A stretch of 11,518 nucleotides of DNA, from NCBI GenBank assembly GCA_023428135.1, contig JAEYZG010000035.1:1-11518 (forward strand), in the 5' to 3' direction. The translations under genes were made by a program, and so were the position numbers. Position 1 is the stretch's first letter. Every line of letters begins with the position of its first letter. Under the pieces are notes generated by a model. That model made no database searches. It was not told the DNA's origin and saw only the letters and a program-made list of their open reading frames with translations. This document shows, in pieces, positions 1 to 6,662 of this stretch. The stretch comes from Bacteroidota bacterium (GTDB taxonomy: Bacteria; Bacteroidota; Bacteroidia; Cytophagales; Cytophagaceae).

Positions 1-432
1 GCCTTACGCATCAGTTTCGTCTTAGGCAGAAATGGAGGAGCTTTCCCTACTTTGCAGACTCTTGCCAGACTAGGACTTGGTGGTAAACAAGGAGATGGAC
101 AACAATATGTAAGCTGGATTCATGAAAAGGATTTTGCAAGGATTGTTGAATGGGTTTATAGAAATGAAAAGATTGTGGGAGTTTATAATTGCACTGCACC
201 TAATCCTGTAACAAACAAAGTAATGACGTCTGAGCTTAGGAAAGCAGCAGGAATACCTATTGGTTTGCCATCTCCTGAGTGTTTGTTAAAAGTAGGAGCA
301 TTTTTTATTGGAACAGAACCGGAGCTAGCATTAAAAAGCAGAAAAGTAGTTCCTGCTAAATTAGTAAACGAAGGATTTCAGTTTGAATATAACCATTTGG
401 AATTGGCTATTGCGGATCTTATGAAAGGATGA
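1..432 (+). CDS. TIGR01777-family NAD(P)-dependent epimerase/oxidoreductase, 3' part
   Basis: The reading frame is open from the first base, so the true start lies upstream of the window; a TTG at 52 is internal. The visible 143 residues are the C-terminal half of a YfcH/TIGR01777-type SDR protein. An R-I-S-F-V-L-G-R-N-G-G-A-F segment is followed by the glycine-rich G-L-G-G-K-Q-G-D-G-Q-Q stretch and the S-W-I-H-E-K-D-F motif that is the hallmark of this family. The end matches the DUF1731 tail: a P-S-P-E-C-L-L-K-V-G segment, then V-P-A-K-L-V-N-E-G-F-x-F and a final A-I-A-D-L. The N-terminal Rossmann GxxGxxG motif and catalytic Tyr are outside the window. Family members are soluble and resemble sugar-nucleotide epimerases, but the substrate is generally unknown. 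A strong terminator follows 25 bp after the stop. Confidence 0.88.
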   Translation, partial: ALRISFVLGRNGGAFPTLQTLARLGLGGKQGDGQQYVSWIHEKDFARIVEWVYRNEKIVGVYNCTAPNPVTNKVMTSELRKAAGIPIGLPSPECLLKVGAFFIGTEPELALKSRKVVPAKLVNEGFQFEYNHLELAIADLMKG

Positions 433-456
433 TCAATGTAGTGCAGAAACAACATT

Positions 457-490
457 AAAGGCCCGCTTTATAAAGAAAACGGGCCTTTTG
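457..490. terminator. Bidirectional intrinsic terminator
   Basis: AAAGGCCCG (457-465) and CGGGCCTTT (480-488) form a perfect 9-bp GC-rich stem with a 14-nt loop, flanked by A and T runs on the two sides. It lies between two converging genes (stops at 432 and 519) and can serve both strands. Confidence 0.85.
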
Positions 491-518
491 AATTGGTTGT
501 CAAATTACTAAGTAAGTT

Positions 519-863
519 TTAATCAAAATTACCTGCTTGATATAAATTTATTTTAATGTTATAGTTTATCCTCTTATCGTCCACCTTAACACTTAAAAAG
601 GAAAGATTTTTAGCTGAAATATTTTGTCTGAAAAAACCCATCTTTTCATTGCCAATAGCTTGTTTCTTAGGAGTGGTAATATATCCGCCTCGTAATTCAC
701 CATCCGGTGTCAGGATGATTTTAATCGTAGACGGTAAAAGCTCTTCCTGATAGGTCTCACTTTCAATGATAAGTTTACCTGTCAGGTTCTCTTCAAAATT
801 CCACTCAATCATGTTGGTTTTTGAATTCAGATCAATTGTTTTAATCAACTTTCCTTTAGCCAT
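519..863 (-). CDS. Hypothetical protein, 114 aa
   Basis: I do not recognise this family. The product is a small, probably cytoplasmic protein with no signal peptide or membrane segment. The composition suggests mostly beta-strand: alternating hydrophobic and polar residues in K-L-I-I-E-S-E-T and S-T-I-K-I-I-L-T, a turn at T-P-D-G-E-L-R-G-G, and further strands near the end (N-I-K-I-N-L-Y). It starts at ATG 863; no Shine-Dalgarno is visible upstream, which is normal for this phylum. It lies 115 bp downstream of the SpoIIAA-like gene on the same strand and may be cotranscribed with it, though the gap is large. The shared terminator at 457-490 ends the transcript. Reality as a gene is supported by its length, its ATG start and its clean position between a terminator and a same-strand neighbour. 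Confidence 0.7.
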   Translation of the reverse strand: MAKGKLIKTIDLNSKTNMIEWNFEENLTGKLIIESETYQEELLPSTIKIILTPDGELRGGYITTPKKQAIGNEKMGFFRQNISAKNLSFLSVKVDDKRINYNIKINLYQAGNFD

Positions 864-978
864 AGCAATAAGAGTTTTTAAGTTGGAACTGCGGGTTTAT
901 ACGGTGGCCTTTAAGGGAAGTTGATAATGTGAATAACTATAATTTTTTAAATTTTTAGTTGGATTTTTTTTGAGTTAA

Positions 979-1353
979 TCAACCATTTAAAATCCATTGC
1001 TTTGCATTGGTATTATTGGTGAATAAGCGGGTTGGCTTTGCCGGCGGATTTAATACGAAATACATATTCGCTAATGACCTCTTCATATCTGAATTAGTCA
1101 CTACCGCTATTTTAGATAGTCCTTCATAACCATCTTCAGAAAAAAATCTCCAGGCCTGGGGTTTAAAAATTCTTAAATCATGTGATAAAGTGACAATAGC
1201 CGGAAACGTTTTGCCCTTTTGTAGCTCCAGCCTGTTTTTTAAAATTTCCTTTGCTACGCTTAATGTTATAATCGCATCACTTTTGTAGTGCGCATGTAAA
1301 ATTTCATCTTCAAACCAAAGTTGTATGTGCTGATCTTCAAATATTATTTCCAT
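979..1353 (-). CDS. SpoIIAA/STAS-like small protein (DUF7793-type)
   Basis: The 124-aa product resembles the SpoIIAA/STAS-like small proteins common in Bacteroidota. It starts with beta-strands (E-I-I-F-E-D-Q-H-I-Q-L-W-F). A central P-A-I-V-T-L-S-H-D-L segment follows, then an A-W-R-F-F-S-E-D-G region. The next parts are a strand plus helix (S-K-I-A-V-V-T-N-S) and the family-like ending P-T-R-L-F-T-N-N-T-N-A-K-Q-W-I-L. There is no signal peptide or membrane segment, so it is probably cytoplasmic. The role in this family is unknown; STAS-like folds often bind partner proteins or small ligands, but no ligand residues can be assigned here. The family name is from memory of the C-terminal pattern. 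The gene is divergent from the ceramidase-like gene, with a candidate promoter at 1374-1405. Confidence 0.72.
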   Translation of the reverse strand: MEIIFEDQHIQLWFEDEILHAHYKSDAIITLSVAKEILKNRLELQKGKTFPAIVTLSHDLRIFKPQAWRFFSEDGYEGLSKIAVVTNSDMKRSLANMYFVLNPPAKPTRLFTNNTNAKQWILNG

Positions 1354-1373
1354 ATTTTTTCTTAAAAAACTTT

Positions 1374-1405
1374 TAAAGATAAGAAACTTATAAATGTCTG
1401 CCCAA
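1374..1405 (-). promoter_or_regulatory. Candidate Bacteroidota promoter for the SpoIIAA-like gene
   Basis: On the minus strand TTG (1405-1403) is followed by 21 nt and TATCTTTA (1381-1374), which matches TAnnTTTG at all but the last base. The element lies 21 nt from the ATG at 1353, giving a very short leader. Confidence 0.4.
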
Positions 1406-1460
1406 ATAAGGTTTCTAAATTGATTTTAGTACGTGAAATATGTTTTAAGTGTCGGATTAT

Positions 1461-1468
1461 TAGGTTTG
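1461..1468 (+). promoter_or_regulatory. Candidate -7 element for the ceramidase-like/DUF2459 pair
   Basis: TAGGTTTG matches the Bacteroidota -7 consensus TAnnTTTG exactly. No convincing TTG lies at the -33 spacing. The predicted leader would be about 90 nt and would contain a 13-codon open frame from ATG 1522 to TAG 1563. Confidence 0.4.
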
Positions 1469-1567
1469 TATATATTTATTTTTAGAGTGTTAATAGTCCG
1501 TAATTTGGGAAAAGTGGATTTATGATTCCTATTGACCAATTTACCTTTGGATATAAATTTTAGTGAT

Positions 1568-2338
1568 ATGAATCATTTATCCTTAGAAAATAAAAAAACT
1601 AAGCACCTGAAAGTGCTGCTGATATTTTTAGCTGTTTCATCTTTGATATTTTTAATGCTTCACGGACCTATTCCTCAATCGGTTTCTTATCATAGTTTTG
1701 CAGATTATAATACTTTTTATGGGATTAATAATTTTTACAATGTTGTTTCAAATTTTCCATTTTTAATTACAGGAGCCGTTGGAATAATTTTTATTCTGAA
1801 ACATAATTTTTCATATAAATCTGCAAGACTATATTTCTTTATCGGTATATTCTTTACCGGAATGGGATCTGCCTATTATCATTATGATCCTTCAACATCC
1901 ACCCTGGTTTGGGACAGGCTTCCGATGACCATCACTTTTATGTCTTTTTTTTCGTTTATCCTTTTTAGGAACTTTTCATTTCAAAATAATGATAACATAT
2001 TGATTGTATTGCTTCTGACTGGAATCTTCAGTATTGTTTATTGGTATCTAGGAGAGCTGAAGGGCAATGGTGATTTGAGATGGTATGCGCTGGTTCAGTT
2101 TTACCCTGTTGTTGCCATTATTATTATCTTGCTGTGGAATGGAAATGACAGGCAAATGTTGGGAGTTATTCTGTGGTATATTGCTGCAAAGGTTTTTGAA
2201 GCTACAGACGAAGAGTTATTATCATTGACCGAAGTGATAAGTGGTCATACAGTCAAACACCTGATGGCAGCTTGTGCAGCAGTGCATCTTTTAGTTTTAT
2301 TCTATTTGGAAAACAAAGCATTGAAGAAGAATTTTTAA
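1568..2338 (+). CDS. Alkaline-ceramidase-like integral membrane hydrolase (CREST family)
   Basis: This polytopic membrane protein (256 aa from ATG 1568) carries the motifs of the alkaline ceramidase/CREST superfamily: P-I-P-Q-S-V-S-Y-H-S-F-A-D, G-S-A-Y-Y-H, W-D-R-L-P-M-T and S-G-H-T-V-K-H-L. Residues S101, H105, D116, H227 and H231 reproduce the spacing of the Ser, zinc His, Asp and His-x3-His ligands known from human ACER3 (S to H +4, H to D +11, H to H +4). The metal-hydrolase site therefore looks intact. I count seven or eight hydrophobic segments, starting at about residues 15-32. Many Bacteroidota make ceramide-based lipids, so turnover of sphingolipids or other amide lipids is plausible, but the substrate is inferred. 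ATG 1568 is preferred; an in-frame TTG at 1532 would add 12 residues. The gene is followed after 2 nt by the DUF2459 gene, indicating an operon. Confidence 0.85.
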   Translation: MNHLSLENKKTKHLKVLLIFLAVSSLIFLMLHGPIPQSVSYHSFADYNTFYGINNFYNVVSNFPFLITGAVGIIFILKHNFSYKSARLYFFIGIFFTGMGSAYYHYDPSTSTLVWDRLPMTITFMSFFSFILFRNFSFQNNDNILIVLLLTGIFSIVYWYLGELKGNGDLRWYALVQFYPVVAIIIILLWNGNDRQMLGVILWYIAAKVFEATDEELLSLTEVISGHTVKHLMAACAAVHLLVLFYLENKALKKNF

Positions 2339-2340
2339 TT

Positions 2341-3018
2341 ATGAAAAAAGCCGTTTCGATTATATATAAATCAATCAAATATGTATTTGTTATCCTGATA
2401 CTGTATTTCATCACTGCTTTGGTATGTACAATCATACCTGTCAATAATTCCTTTACTGAGGATGAAAAGGGCGTTCAGATCTTTATCAGATCCAATGGGG
2501 TGCATACTGATATTGTAGTACCTGTAAAGGATTCTGTTAAAGATTGGAGTCAGGAATTTTCAGTTTTGCAATTACACAAAGACAACCAAATCAAATATGT
2601 TGCCTTTGGATGGGGAGATAAGGGGTTTTATCTTCATACTCCTACATGGGCTGATTTAAAAGTTTCTACAGCATTAAAAGCTGCATTCTGGTTAAGTACT
2701 TCAGCAATGCATGTTACTTATTACCCTCAGAAACCTAGAACGGATGAACATACCAGATCAATTTATATTTCACCGGATCAATACCGTGAGCTTGTAAGCT
2801 ATATCAGGGATTCATTCAGGTTGAATTCTGATGGAAAGTTTGAGGTGATCAATTGCTGCAAGTACTCCGGGCTGGATAATGAATTCTATGAAGGGAAAGG
2901 TGTATATAGCTTAATAAAAACATGTAATACCTGGACGAATACAGGTATTAAGGAAGCAGGGGTAAGAACCGCACTATGGGCACCTTTTGAATGGTCTGTG
3001 ATGTATCACAGGAAGTAA
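2341..3018 (+). CDS. TIGR02117 / DUF2459 family membrane-anchored protein
   Basis: The 225-aa product begins with one membrane anchor (about residues 10-32: K-Y-V-F-V-I-L-I-L-Y-F-I-T-A-L-V). An exported domain follows, bearing the TIGR02117/DUF2459 signature: S-N-G-V-H-T-D-I-V-V-P-V, D-W at about residue 68, F-G-W-G-D-K-G-F-Y-L-H-T-P-T-W-A-D-L and S-A-M-H-V-T-Y-Y. A conserved N-C-C-K-Y-S-G segment and a W-T-N-T-G-I-K-E-A-G segment near the end recall peptidase-like folds, but the biochemical function of the family is unknown. The name recalls occurrence near urease genes elsewhere; no urease gene is present here. ATG 2341 was chosen because it lies 2 nt after the upstream stop and leaves a normal anchor. 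A TTG at 2272 in the same frame lies inside the upstream gene. Translational coupling to the ceramidase-like gene is likely. Confidence 0.85.
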   Translation: MKKAVSIIYKSIKYVFVILILYFITALVCTIIPVNNSFTEDEKGVQIFIRSNGVHTDIVVPVKDSVKDWSQEFSVLQLHKDNQIKYVAFGWGDKGFYLHTPTWADLKVSTALKAAFWLSTSAMHVTYYPQKPRTDEHTRSIYISPDQYRELVSYIRDSFRLNSDGKFEVINCCKYSGLDNEFYEGKGVYSLIKTCNTWTNTGIKEAGVRTALWAPFEWSVMYHRK

Positions 3019-3104
3019 AGTTGATTAAAATGATGTTTTTCCTGTGAGATGTGGAAGAGAAGATATTTAGAAGGTTCTGGAAAAAAGTGGAAGATGATTT
3101 TTCA

Positions 3105-3143
3105 ATAACTATAAAATTAATGGTTCTTAATTTTATAAGTTAT
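3105..3143. terminator. Long AT-rich hairpin between convergent genes
   Basis: ATAACTATAAAATTAA (3105-3120) pairs with TTAATTTTATAAGTTAT (3127-3143) over 16 bp with one bulged base and a 6-nt loop. It lies between the stop at 3018 on the plus strand and the stop of the minus-strand microprotein gene at 3147. It probably acts as a weak terminator for both, although the U-tract is short (CTTTT on the plus strand). Confidence 0.55.
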
Positions 3144-3146
3144 CTT

Positions 3147-3296
3147 TTAATCAAATAAGTTGCCTATTATGCCATCATTCCCTGAATCAAGATCATCGTT
3201 TGCCTTCTGAGCAGGGATATTTCCTTTTTTAACATAATAAATTATGGTTATGGTGATTCCAATAAATAAAATAATAAAAATAACTGAATATACCAT
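3147..3296 (-). CDS. Single-pass membrane microprotein, 49 aa
   Basis: A complete open frame runs from ATG (3296-3294) to TAA (3149-3147). The product has a single hydrophobic helix at residues 3-22, rich in I, V, F, L and Y. Two lysines then mark a cytoplasmic boundary, and a polar, acidic tail follows (residues 24-49, with D34, D35, D37, D41 and a final N-L-F-D). This layout resembles small auxiliary membrane subunits, but it does not match CcoS or another family I can name. An AAAGG lies about 10 nt before the ATG, a better ribosome site than most genes here have. Upstream, TTTG followed by 20 nt and TAATTTG resembles a promoter with one base missing. The convergent hairpin at 3105-3143 ends next to its stop. 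No homologue was checked, so its reality as a gene is probable rather than certain. Confidence 0.6.
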   Translation of the reverse strand: MVYSVIFIILFIGITITIIYYVKKGNIPAQKANDDLDSGNDGIIGNLFD

Positions 3297-3585
3297 TGAG
3301 TCAACCTTTGTTATGAAAGGTCAAATTAGGGAATTTTGTCTTTTAATTCAAATTCTACTAATATAACATCTTTAGTATGTGCTTATTGATCAGTGTGTAT
3401 TCAACAATCTGGAATTGTGAGTCCTGTTTACATTGACTTCTGAGCCAGGAGGCGCATACATGGTGTAAACTCATTAAGTGAGGTGAAATACCTATATATT
3501 TTTAAAACATATTACTTTTAAAGTGCTTGTGCTAATAGACATTGTTATGTCTTCAATGGCAATCAAGAAACTAAAAAGTAATATT
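3297..3585. other. Intergenic region between microprotein and SDR genes
   Basis: This divergent spacer holds no convincing gene. A patch at about 3410-3470 is richer in G and C than its surroundings. It is bounded by GTTTACA (3426-3432) and TGTAAAC (3464-3470), an inverted repeat with a 31-nt loop. A TACTTTTA near 3513 resembles the -7 element, but it has no paired -33. In-frame GTG 3523 and ATGs at 3547 and 3556 precede the preferred SDR start. Confidence 0.4.
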
Positions 3586-4341
3586 ATGAAAATCTTAGTA
3601 ATTGGCGGTTCAGGCCTTATCGGAACAAAAGTAGTAGCTCAACTCAATCAGAAGGGGCATCAGGTGATTGCTGCTTCTCCCACTACGGGTATCAATACCA
3701 TTACCGGAGAAGGTTTGGCTGAGGCAATGGAGAATACGGATGTTGTTATTGATCTTTCCAATTCTCCTTCCTTCGAAGACAATGATGTAATGGAATTTTT
3801 TCAGACTTCAGGCCAGAATTTATTGGCTGCAGAAACCAATGCAGGTGTAAAGCACCATGTGGCGCTTTCAATTGTGGGAGTGGACGTTATGCAGAACATA
3901 GGTTATATGCGTGCAAAAATGGTCCAGGAAAACCTGATCAGACAATCGGGAGTCCCTTATACTATTATTCGAAGCACACAGTTTTTTGAGTTTATAGGAG
4001 GCATCACCGATAAGGCAACACAAGGAAATGAAGTTCACCTTTCTGATGTACAGTTTCAGCCTATAGCTGCAGATGAAGTGACCGGTTTTGTGGTTAAATA
4101 CGCCCTGTCAGCTCCTGTTAACGGTATAGTAGAAATCGCAGGCCCGGAACGTTTTGATATGTATAAGGTAGTAGAGCGTTATCTTCAATACATCAAAGAT
4201 ACACGTAAAGTAATATCTAATGGGAGGCCGGAATACTTTGGCGGAGAGGTCAATCATACAGCACTTGTGCCGGCTGGAAAGGCTGAGTTAGGGACGATCA
4301 GCTTTGAGAAATGGTTAAGCACACAATTGCAGCATGCGTAA
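3586..4341 (+). CDS. NmrA-like SDR-family NAD(P)-binding protein
   Basis: The 251-aa protein begins M-K-I-L-V-I-G-G-S-G-L-I-G. The GGxGxxG motif at residues 7-13 is the extended/atypical SDR nucleotide-binding loop. Further family features are V-V-I-D-L-S-N-S-P-S-F-E-D, the long conserved G-V-K-H-H-V-A-L-S-I-V-G block, R-A-K-M-V-Q-E-N-L-I and Y-T-I-I-R-S-T-Q-F-F-E-F. The classical YxxxK pair is replaced by G-Y-M-R-A-K, as is common in NmrA-like members that bind NAD(P)H as redox sensors or act on small electrophiles. It is soluble. ATG 3586 places the Rossmann strand at the N-terminus; the open frame reaches back to GTG 3523, but the extra 21 residues look non-coding. It stands alone and converges on tRNA-Arg, leaving 4 bp between its stop and the tRNA end. 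The substrate is unknown. Confidence 0.85.
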   Translation: MKILVIGGSGLIGTKVVAQLNQKGHQVIAASPTTGINTITGEGLAEAMENTDVVIDLSNSPSFEDNDVMEFFQTSGQNLLAAETNAGVKHHVALSIVGVDVMQNIGYMRAKMVQENLIRQSGVPYTIIRSTQFFEFIGGITDKATQGNEVHLSDVQFQPIAADEVTGFVVKYALSAPVNGIVEIAGPERFDMYKVVERYLQYIKDTRKVISNGRPEYFGGEVNHTALVPAGKAELGTISFEKWLSTQLQHA

Positions 4342-4345
4342 TTAG

Positions 4346-4419
4346 TGCACCCGGAGAGGTTCGAACTCCCAACCATCAGAACCGGAATCTGACATTCTAT
4401 CCAATTGAACTACGGGTGC
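4346..4419 (-). tRNA. tRNA-Arg (anticodon CCG)
   Basis: Reading the minus strand gives a full cloverleaf of 74 nt. The acceptor stem is GCACCCG/CGGGTGC with discriminator A. The D stem is GTTC/GAAT. The anticodon stem TCAGA/TCTGA encloses the loop TTCCGGT, so the anticodon is CCG and reads the Arg codon CGG. The T arm is GGGAG-TTCGAAC-CTCTC. CCA is not encoded. The gene sits 2 nt downstream of the U-run of the sucC terminator, with no separate promoter visible. Confidence 0.95.
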
Positions 4420-4420
4420 T

Positions 4421-4464
4421 TAAAAAAGGAATGAGGAGGGATTCCTTTGAACCCGCTCCTCATT
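4421..4464 (-). terminator. sucC intrinsic terminator
   Basis: On the minus strand AATGAGGA, a 2-nt bulge and GGG pair with CCC and TCCTCATT around an 11-nt loop. This is followed by CC and six T (4427-4422). It starts 13 bp after the sucC stop. The last U lies 2 nt before the tRNA-Arg 5' end. The same stem could also stop plus-strand transcripts coming from the SDR gene. Confidence 0.8.
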
Positions 4465-4477
4465 GATACTTTTGTCT

Positions 4478-5671
4478 TTATTTAGAAAGAACTTCTTTTA
4501 CTTTAGCAGCTGCATCTTTGAGAACGATAGCAGAGAATACTTTAAGACCTGACTCTTCAATGATCTTAGCGCCTTCTTCTGCATTTGTTCCCTGAAGTCT
4601 TACGATAATTGGTACTTTGATATCACCAATTTTTTTGTAAGCTTCCACAACACCATTAGCAACTCTGTCGCATCTAACGATACCTCCGAAGATGTTGATA
4701 AGGATTGCTTTTACGTTTGGATCTTTCAGGATGATTCTGAAACCAGCTTCTACAGTCTGAGCGTTTGCTCCACCACCTACGTCAAGGAAGTTAGCAGGTT
4801 CACCACCGGAAAGTTTGATAATGTCCATAGTAGCCATTGCAAGACCTGCACCGTTTACCATACACCCAACGTTTCCGTCAAGTTTTACATAGTTTAGGCC
4901 AGAGTTAGAAGCTTCTACTTCCAAAGGATCTTCTTCGTTAAGATCTCTCAGAGCTGCAAGGTCTTTATGTCTATATAGAGCGTTGTCGTCAAGGTTTACC
5001 TTTGCGTCAACTGCAAGTATTTTATTATCTGAAGTCTTTAATACAGGGTTGATTTCAAACATTGCAGAATCAGTTTCCTCATAAGCTTTATATAAAGCCT
5101 GGATGAAGTTTACCATTTCTTTGAAAGCTTCACCTTCAACACCTAGTTTGAAAGCAATCTTTCTCGCCTGAAACCCTTGAAGACCTACACGTGGATCAAT
5201 CCACTCTTTAATGATTTTTTCAGGAGTATGCTCAGCAACCTCTTCGATTTCCATTCCACCTTCAGTGCTGGCAATAATAAGGTTTTTGCTTGTATTTCTG
5301 TCCAATAGAATGGACATGTAGTATTCTTTTGGTTTGCTTTCTCCTGGATAATAAACGTCCTGAGAAATCAGAACCTTGTGAACATGTTTTCCTTCAGGAC
5401 CGGTTTGTTTAGTCACCAGGTTCATACCGATGATCTTTCCTGCAAGATCTTTAACTTCATCAAGGTTTTTAGCTAATTTAACTCCGCCGCCTTTTCCTCT
5501 ACCACCTGCATGAATTTGTGCTTTTACAACATACCATTCGGTACCTGTCTGCTGGTTTAGTTTTTTAGCGGCTTCTACTGCTGCTTCAGCTGTTTCTGCA
5601 ACAATTCCTTCCTGTATACGAACACCGTATTTTTTCAGAATCTCTTTACCTTGATATTCATGTATATTCAT
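4478..5671 (-). CDS. sucC: Succinate--CoA ligase (ADP-forming) subunit beta
   Basis: SucC pairs with SucD (alpha) to interconvert succinyl-CoA and succinate with substrate-level phosphorylation in the TCA cycle. The 397-aa length is typical. The protein opens M-N-I-H-E-Y-Q-G-K-E-I-L, followed by the ATP-grasp nucleotide site with V-V-K-A-Q-I-H-A-G-G-R-G-K-G-G-G at about residues 48-63. F-E-I-N-P-V and D-A-K-V-N-L-D-D-N-A bind Mg-nucleotide. The C-terminal ligase domain has G-C-M-V-N-G-A-G-L-A-M-A-T-M-D, F-L-D-V-G-G-G-A and I-N-I-F-G-G-I-V-R-C-D. It is cytoplasmic. No sucD is adjacent, which is common in Bacteroidota, where the two subunits are often encoded apart. A well-matched promoter lies 80-110 bp upstream, and a strong terminator follows. 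It may feed readthrough transcripts into tRNA-Arg. Confidence 0.97.
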   Translation of the reverse strand: MNIHEYQGKEILKKYGVRIQEGIVAETAEAAVEAAKKLNQQTGTEWYVVKAQIHAGGRGKGGGVKLAKNLDEVKDLAGKIIGMNLVTKQTGPEGKHVHKVLISQDVYYPGESKPKEYYMSILLDRNTSKNLIIASTEGGMEIEEVAEHTPEKIIKEWIDPRVGLQGFQARKIAFKLGVEGEAFKEMVNFIQALYKAYEETDSAMFEINPVLKTSDNKILAVDAKVNLDDNALYRHKDLAALRDLNEEDPLEVEASNSGLNYVKLDGNVGCMVNGAGLAMATMDIIKLSGGEPANFLDVGGGANAQTVEAGFRIILKDPNVKAILINIFGGIVRCDRVANGVVEAYKKIGDIKVPIIVRLQGTNAEEGAKIIEESGLKVFSAIVLKDAAAKVKEVLSK

Positions 5672-5750
5672 GAGTAAATAAATAGTTAAAAGTTTAACAC
5701 CACAGATGTTCTTTTCTGTCAGGGTATTCCCATCTATCGGAAGAACGGCA

Positions 5751-5781
5751 CGAATCTATCATTTTTGGCTTTTAATTTCAA
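5751..5781 (-). promoter_or_regulatory. Candidate Bacteroidota promoter for sucC
   Basis: On the minus strand TTG (5781-5779) is followed by 20 nt and TAGATTCG (5758-5751). This matches the TTG-N(17-23)-TAnnTTTG consensus except for one base. It predicts a leader of about 75 nt before the sucC ATG at 5671. Confidence 0.55.
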
Positions 5782-5811
5782 GAAAAGAGGGATTTTTAAT
5801 CCTTTTAGATA

Positions 5812-5819
5812 TAAATTTG
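5812..5819 (+). promoter_or_regulatory. Candidate -7 element for lolD
   Basis: TAAATTTG is an exact match to TAnnTTTG and lies 28 nt before the lolD ATG. No TTG is seen at the -33 spacing, so only half of the promoter is supported. Confidence 0.4.
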
Positions 5820-5847
5820 TTTTTAGGAAGTTTAAATGAGTTGAATT

Positions 5848-6501
5848 ATGATGCTGGAAGCAAGAAATATCTATAAGGGGTATCCCCACCTGGAAGTTTT
5901 AAAGGGGATTGATTTACAGATTAAACAAGGGGAGATTGTTTCTGTAGTAGGAGCTTCTGGAGCCGGTAAAACTACACTGTTGCATATTCTGGGGACACTT
6001 GATAAGCAGGATAAGGGAGAGCTATTTATAAATGGTGTTAACCTGAATCAGATCGGGGAAAAGGAGCTTGCGTTATTCCGGAATAACCATATCGGTTTTG
6101 TTTTTCAGTTTCATAATCTGCTTCCGGAGTTTTCTTGTTTTGAAAACGTATGTCTGCCCGGATATATTGGTAAAAGAGATAAAAAACAAGTGGAGCAGAA
6201 GGCTAAAGAATTGCTGGATCGACTTGGGTTGTCTCAAAGGCTTAATCATAAGCCATCCGAACTTTCCGGAGGGGAGCAGCAAAGGACAAGTGTTGCGAGA
6301 GCGCTTATTAATTCGCCCTCAATAGTATTTGCAGACGAACCTAGTGGGAATTTAGATTCAAATAATGCGGAAGAGCTGCATAAGTTATTTTTCGAGCTTA
6401 GAAATGAGTTCAATCTTACTTTTGTAATCGTTACGCATAACCAATCGCTTGCTCAAAGCGCAGACAGAAAACTTGAAATGAGAGATGGGAAGATTGTTTA
6501 A
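5848..6501 (+). CDS. lolD: LolD-like lipoprotein-release ABC transporter ATP-binding protein
   Basis: This is the ATPase subunit of a LolCDE/MacB-type ABC system, which in Gram-negative bacteria extracts lipoproteins from the inner membrane for transfer to the outer membrane. All nucleotide-binding elements are present in the 217 aa. Walker A G-A-S-G-A-G-K-T is at 35-42. The Q-loop F-V-F-Q-F-H-N-L-L-P-E-F is near 85-95; the H-x-L-L-P-E-F form is characteristic of LolD. The signature L-S-G-G-E-Q-Q-R is at 139-146, Walker B I-V-F-A-D-E at 159-164, D-loop G-N-L-D at 167-170, and switch His at 197 in V-T-H. Two ATG codons are adjacent (5848 and 5851); either could be used. No permease gene is nearby, so the membrane partners must be encoded elsewhere, as is usual in Bacteroidota. 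The gene is divergent from sucC and has its own -7 element. Confidence 0.92.
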   Translation: MMLEARNIYKGYPHLEVLKGIDLQIKQGEIVSVVGASGAGKTTLLHILGTLDKQDKGELFINGVNLNQIGEKELALFRNNHIGFVFQFHNLLPEFSCFENVCLPGYIGKRDKKQVEQKAKELLDRLGLSQRLNHKPSELSGGEQQRTSVARALINSPSIVFADEPSGNLDSNNAEELHKLFFELRNEFNLTFVIVTHNQSLAQSADRKLEMRDGKIV

Positions 6502-6509
6502 GTGGATGT

Positions 6510-6540
6510 GCTTTTTAAAGCGTATAGATAATTTTTTTTG
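6510..6540 (+). terminator. Possible weak terminator after lolD
   Basis: GCTTTTTAAAGC (6510-6521) can form a short hairpin, and eight T follow at 6532-6539. The stem is only five pairs with a minimal loop and the T run is 10 nt away, so this is a weak call. Confidence 0.25.
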
Positions 6541-6636
6541 ATATTTTATGCTTAGATATGTTAGTTTAATTACTTTTAATTTTTTGTTATTATTATAATA
6601 TTTCTTATTGTATTTTATTGATTTTAAGGGTTATTG

Positions 6637-6644
6637 TATTTTTG
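6637..6644 (+). promoter_or_regulatory. Candidate -7 element for the first sigma gene
   Basis: TATTTTTG matches TAnnTTTG exactly, with TTG at 6618-6620 (spacing 16, slightly short). It predicts a leader of about 105 nt that would contain the inverted repeat at 6663-6709. The region is extremely AT-rich, so chance matches are likely. Confidence 0.3.
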
Positions 6645-6662
6645 TTTTGCTTTAAATAACAA

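Noticed and set aside
1522..1563. A 13-codon open frame just before the ceramidase-like gene, possible leader peptide
   Set aside because: It is short, has no attenuator hairpin after it, and no enriched amino acid. In AT-rich DNA such frames are frequent.
2253..2444. A 63-codon minus-strand frame opposite the ceramidase-like/DUF2459 junction
   Set aside because: It is fully antisense to two well-supported genes and its product has no family features.
3394..3465. A 23-codon minus-strand frame within the GC-richer patch of the 3297-3585 spacer
   Set aside because: It has no supporting promoter, no ribosome site and no recognisable motif. The flanking 7-bp inverted repeat is weak.
4341..4480. 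An integration site at the tRNA-Arg 3' end
   Set aside because: No integrase gene and no direct repeat of the tRNA 3' end are visible in the window, and the flanking genes are ordinary chromosomal ones.
6073..6325. Frames of 69 and 85 codons on both strands inside lolD
   Set aside because: They overlap the Q-loop to signature region of a complete ABC ATPase and are shadows of its codon pattern.
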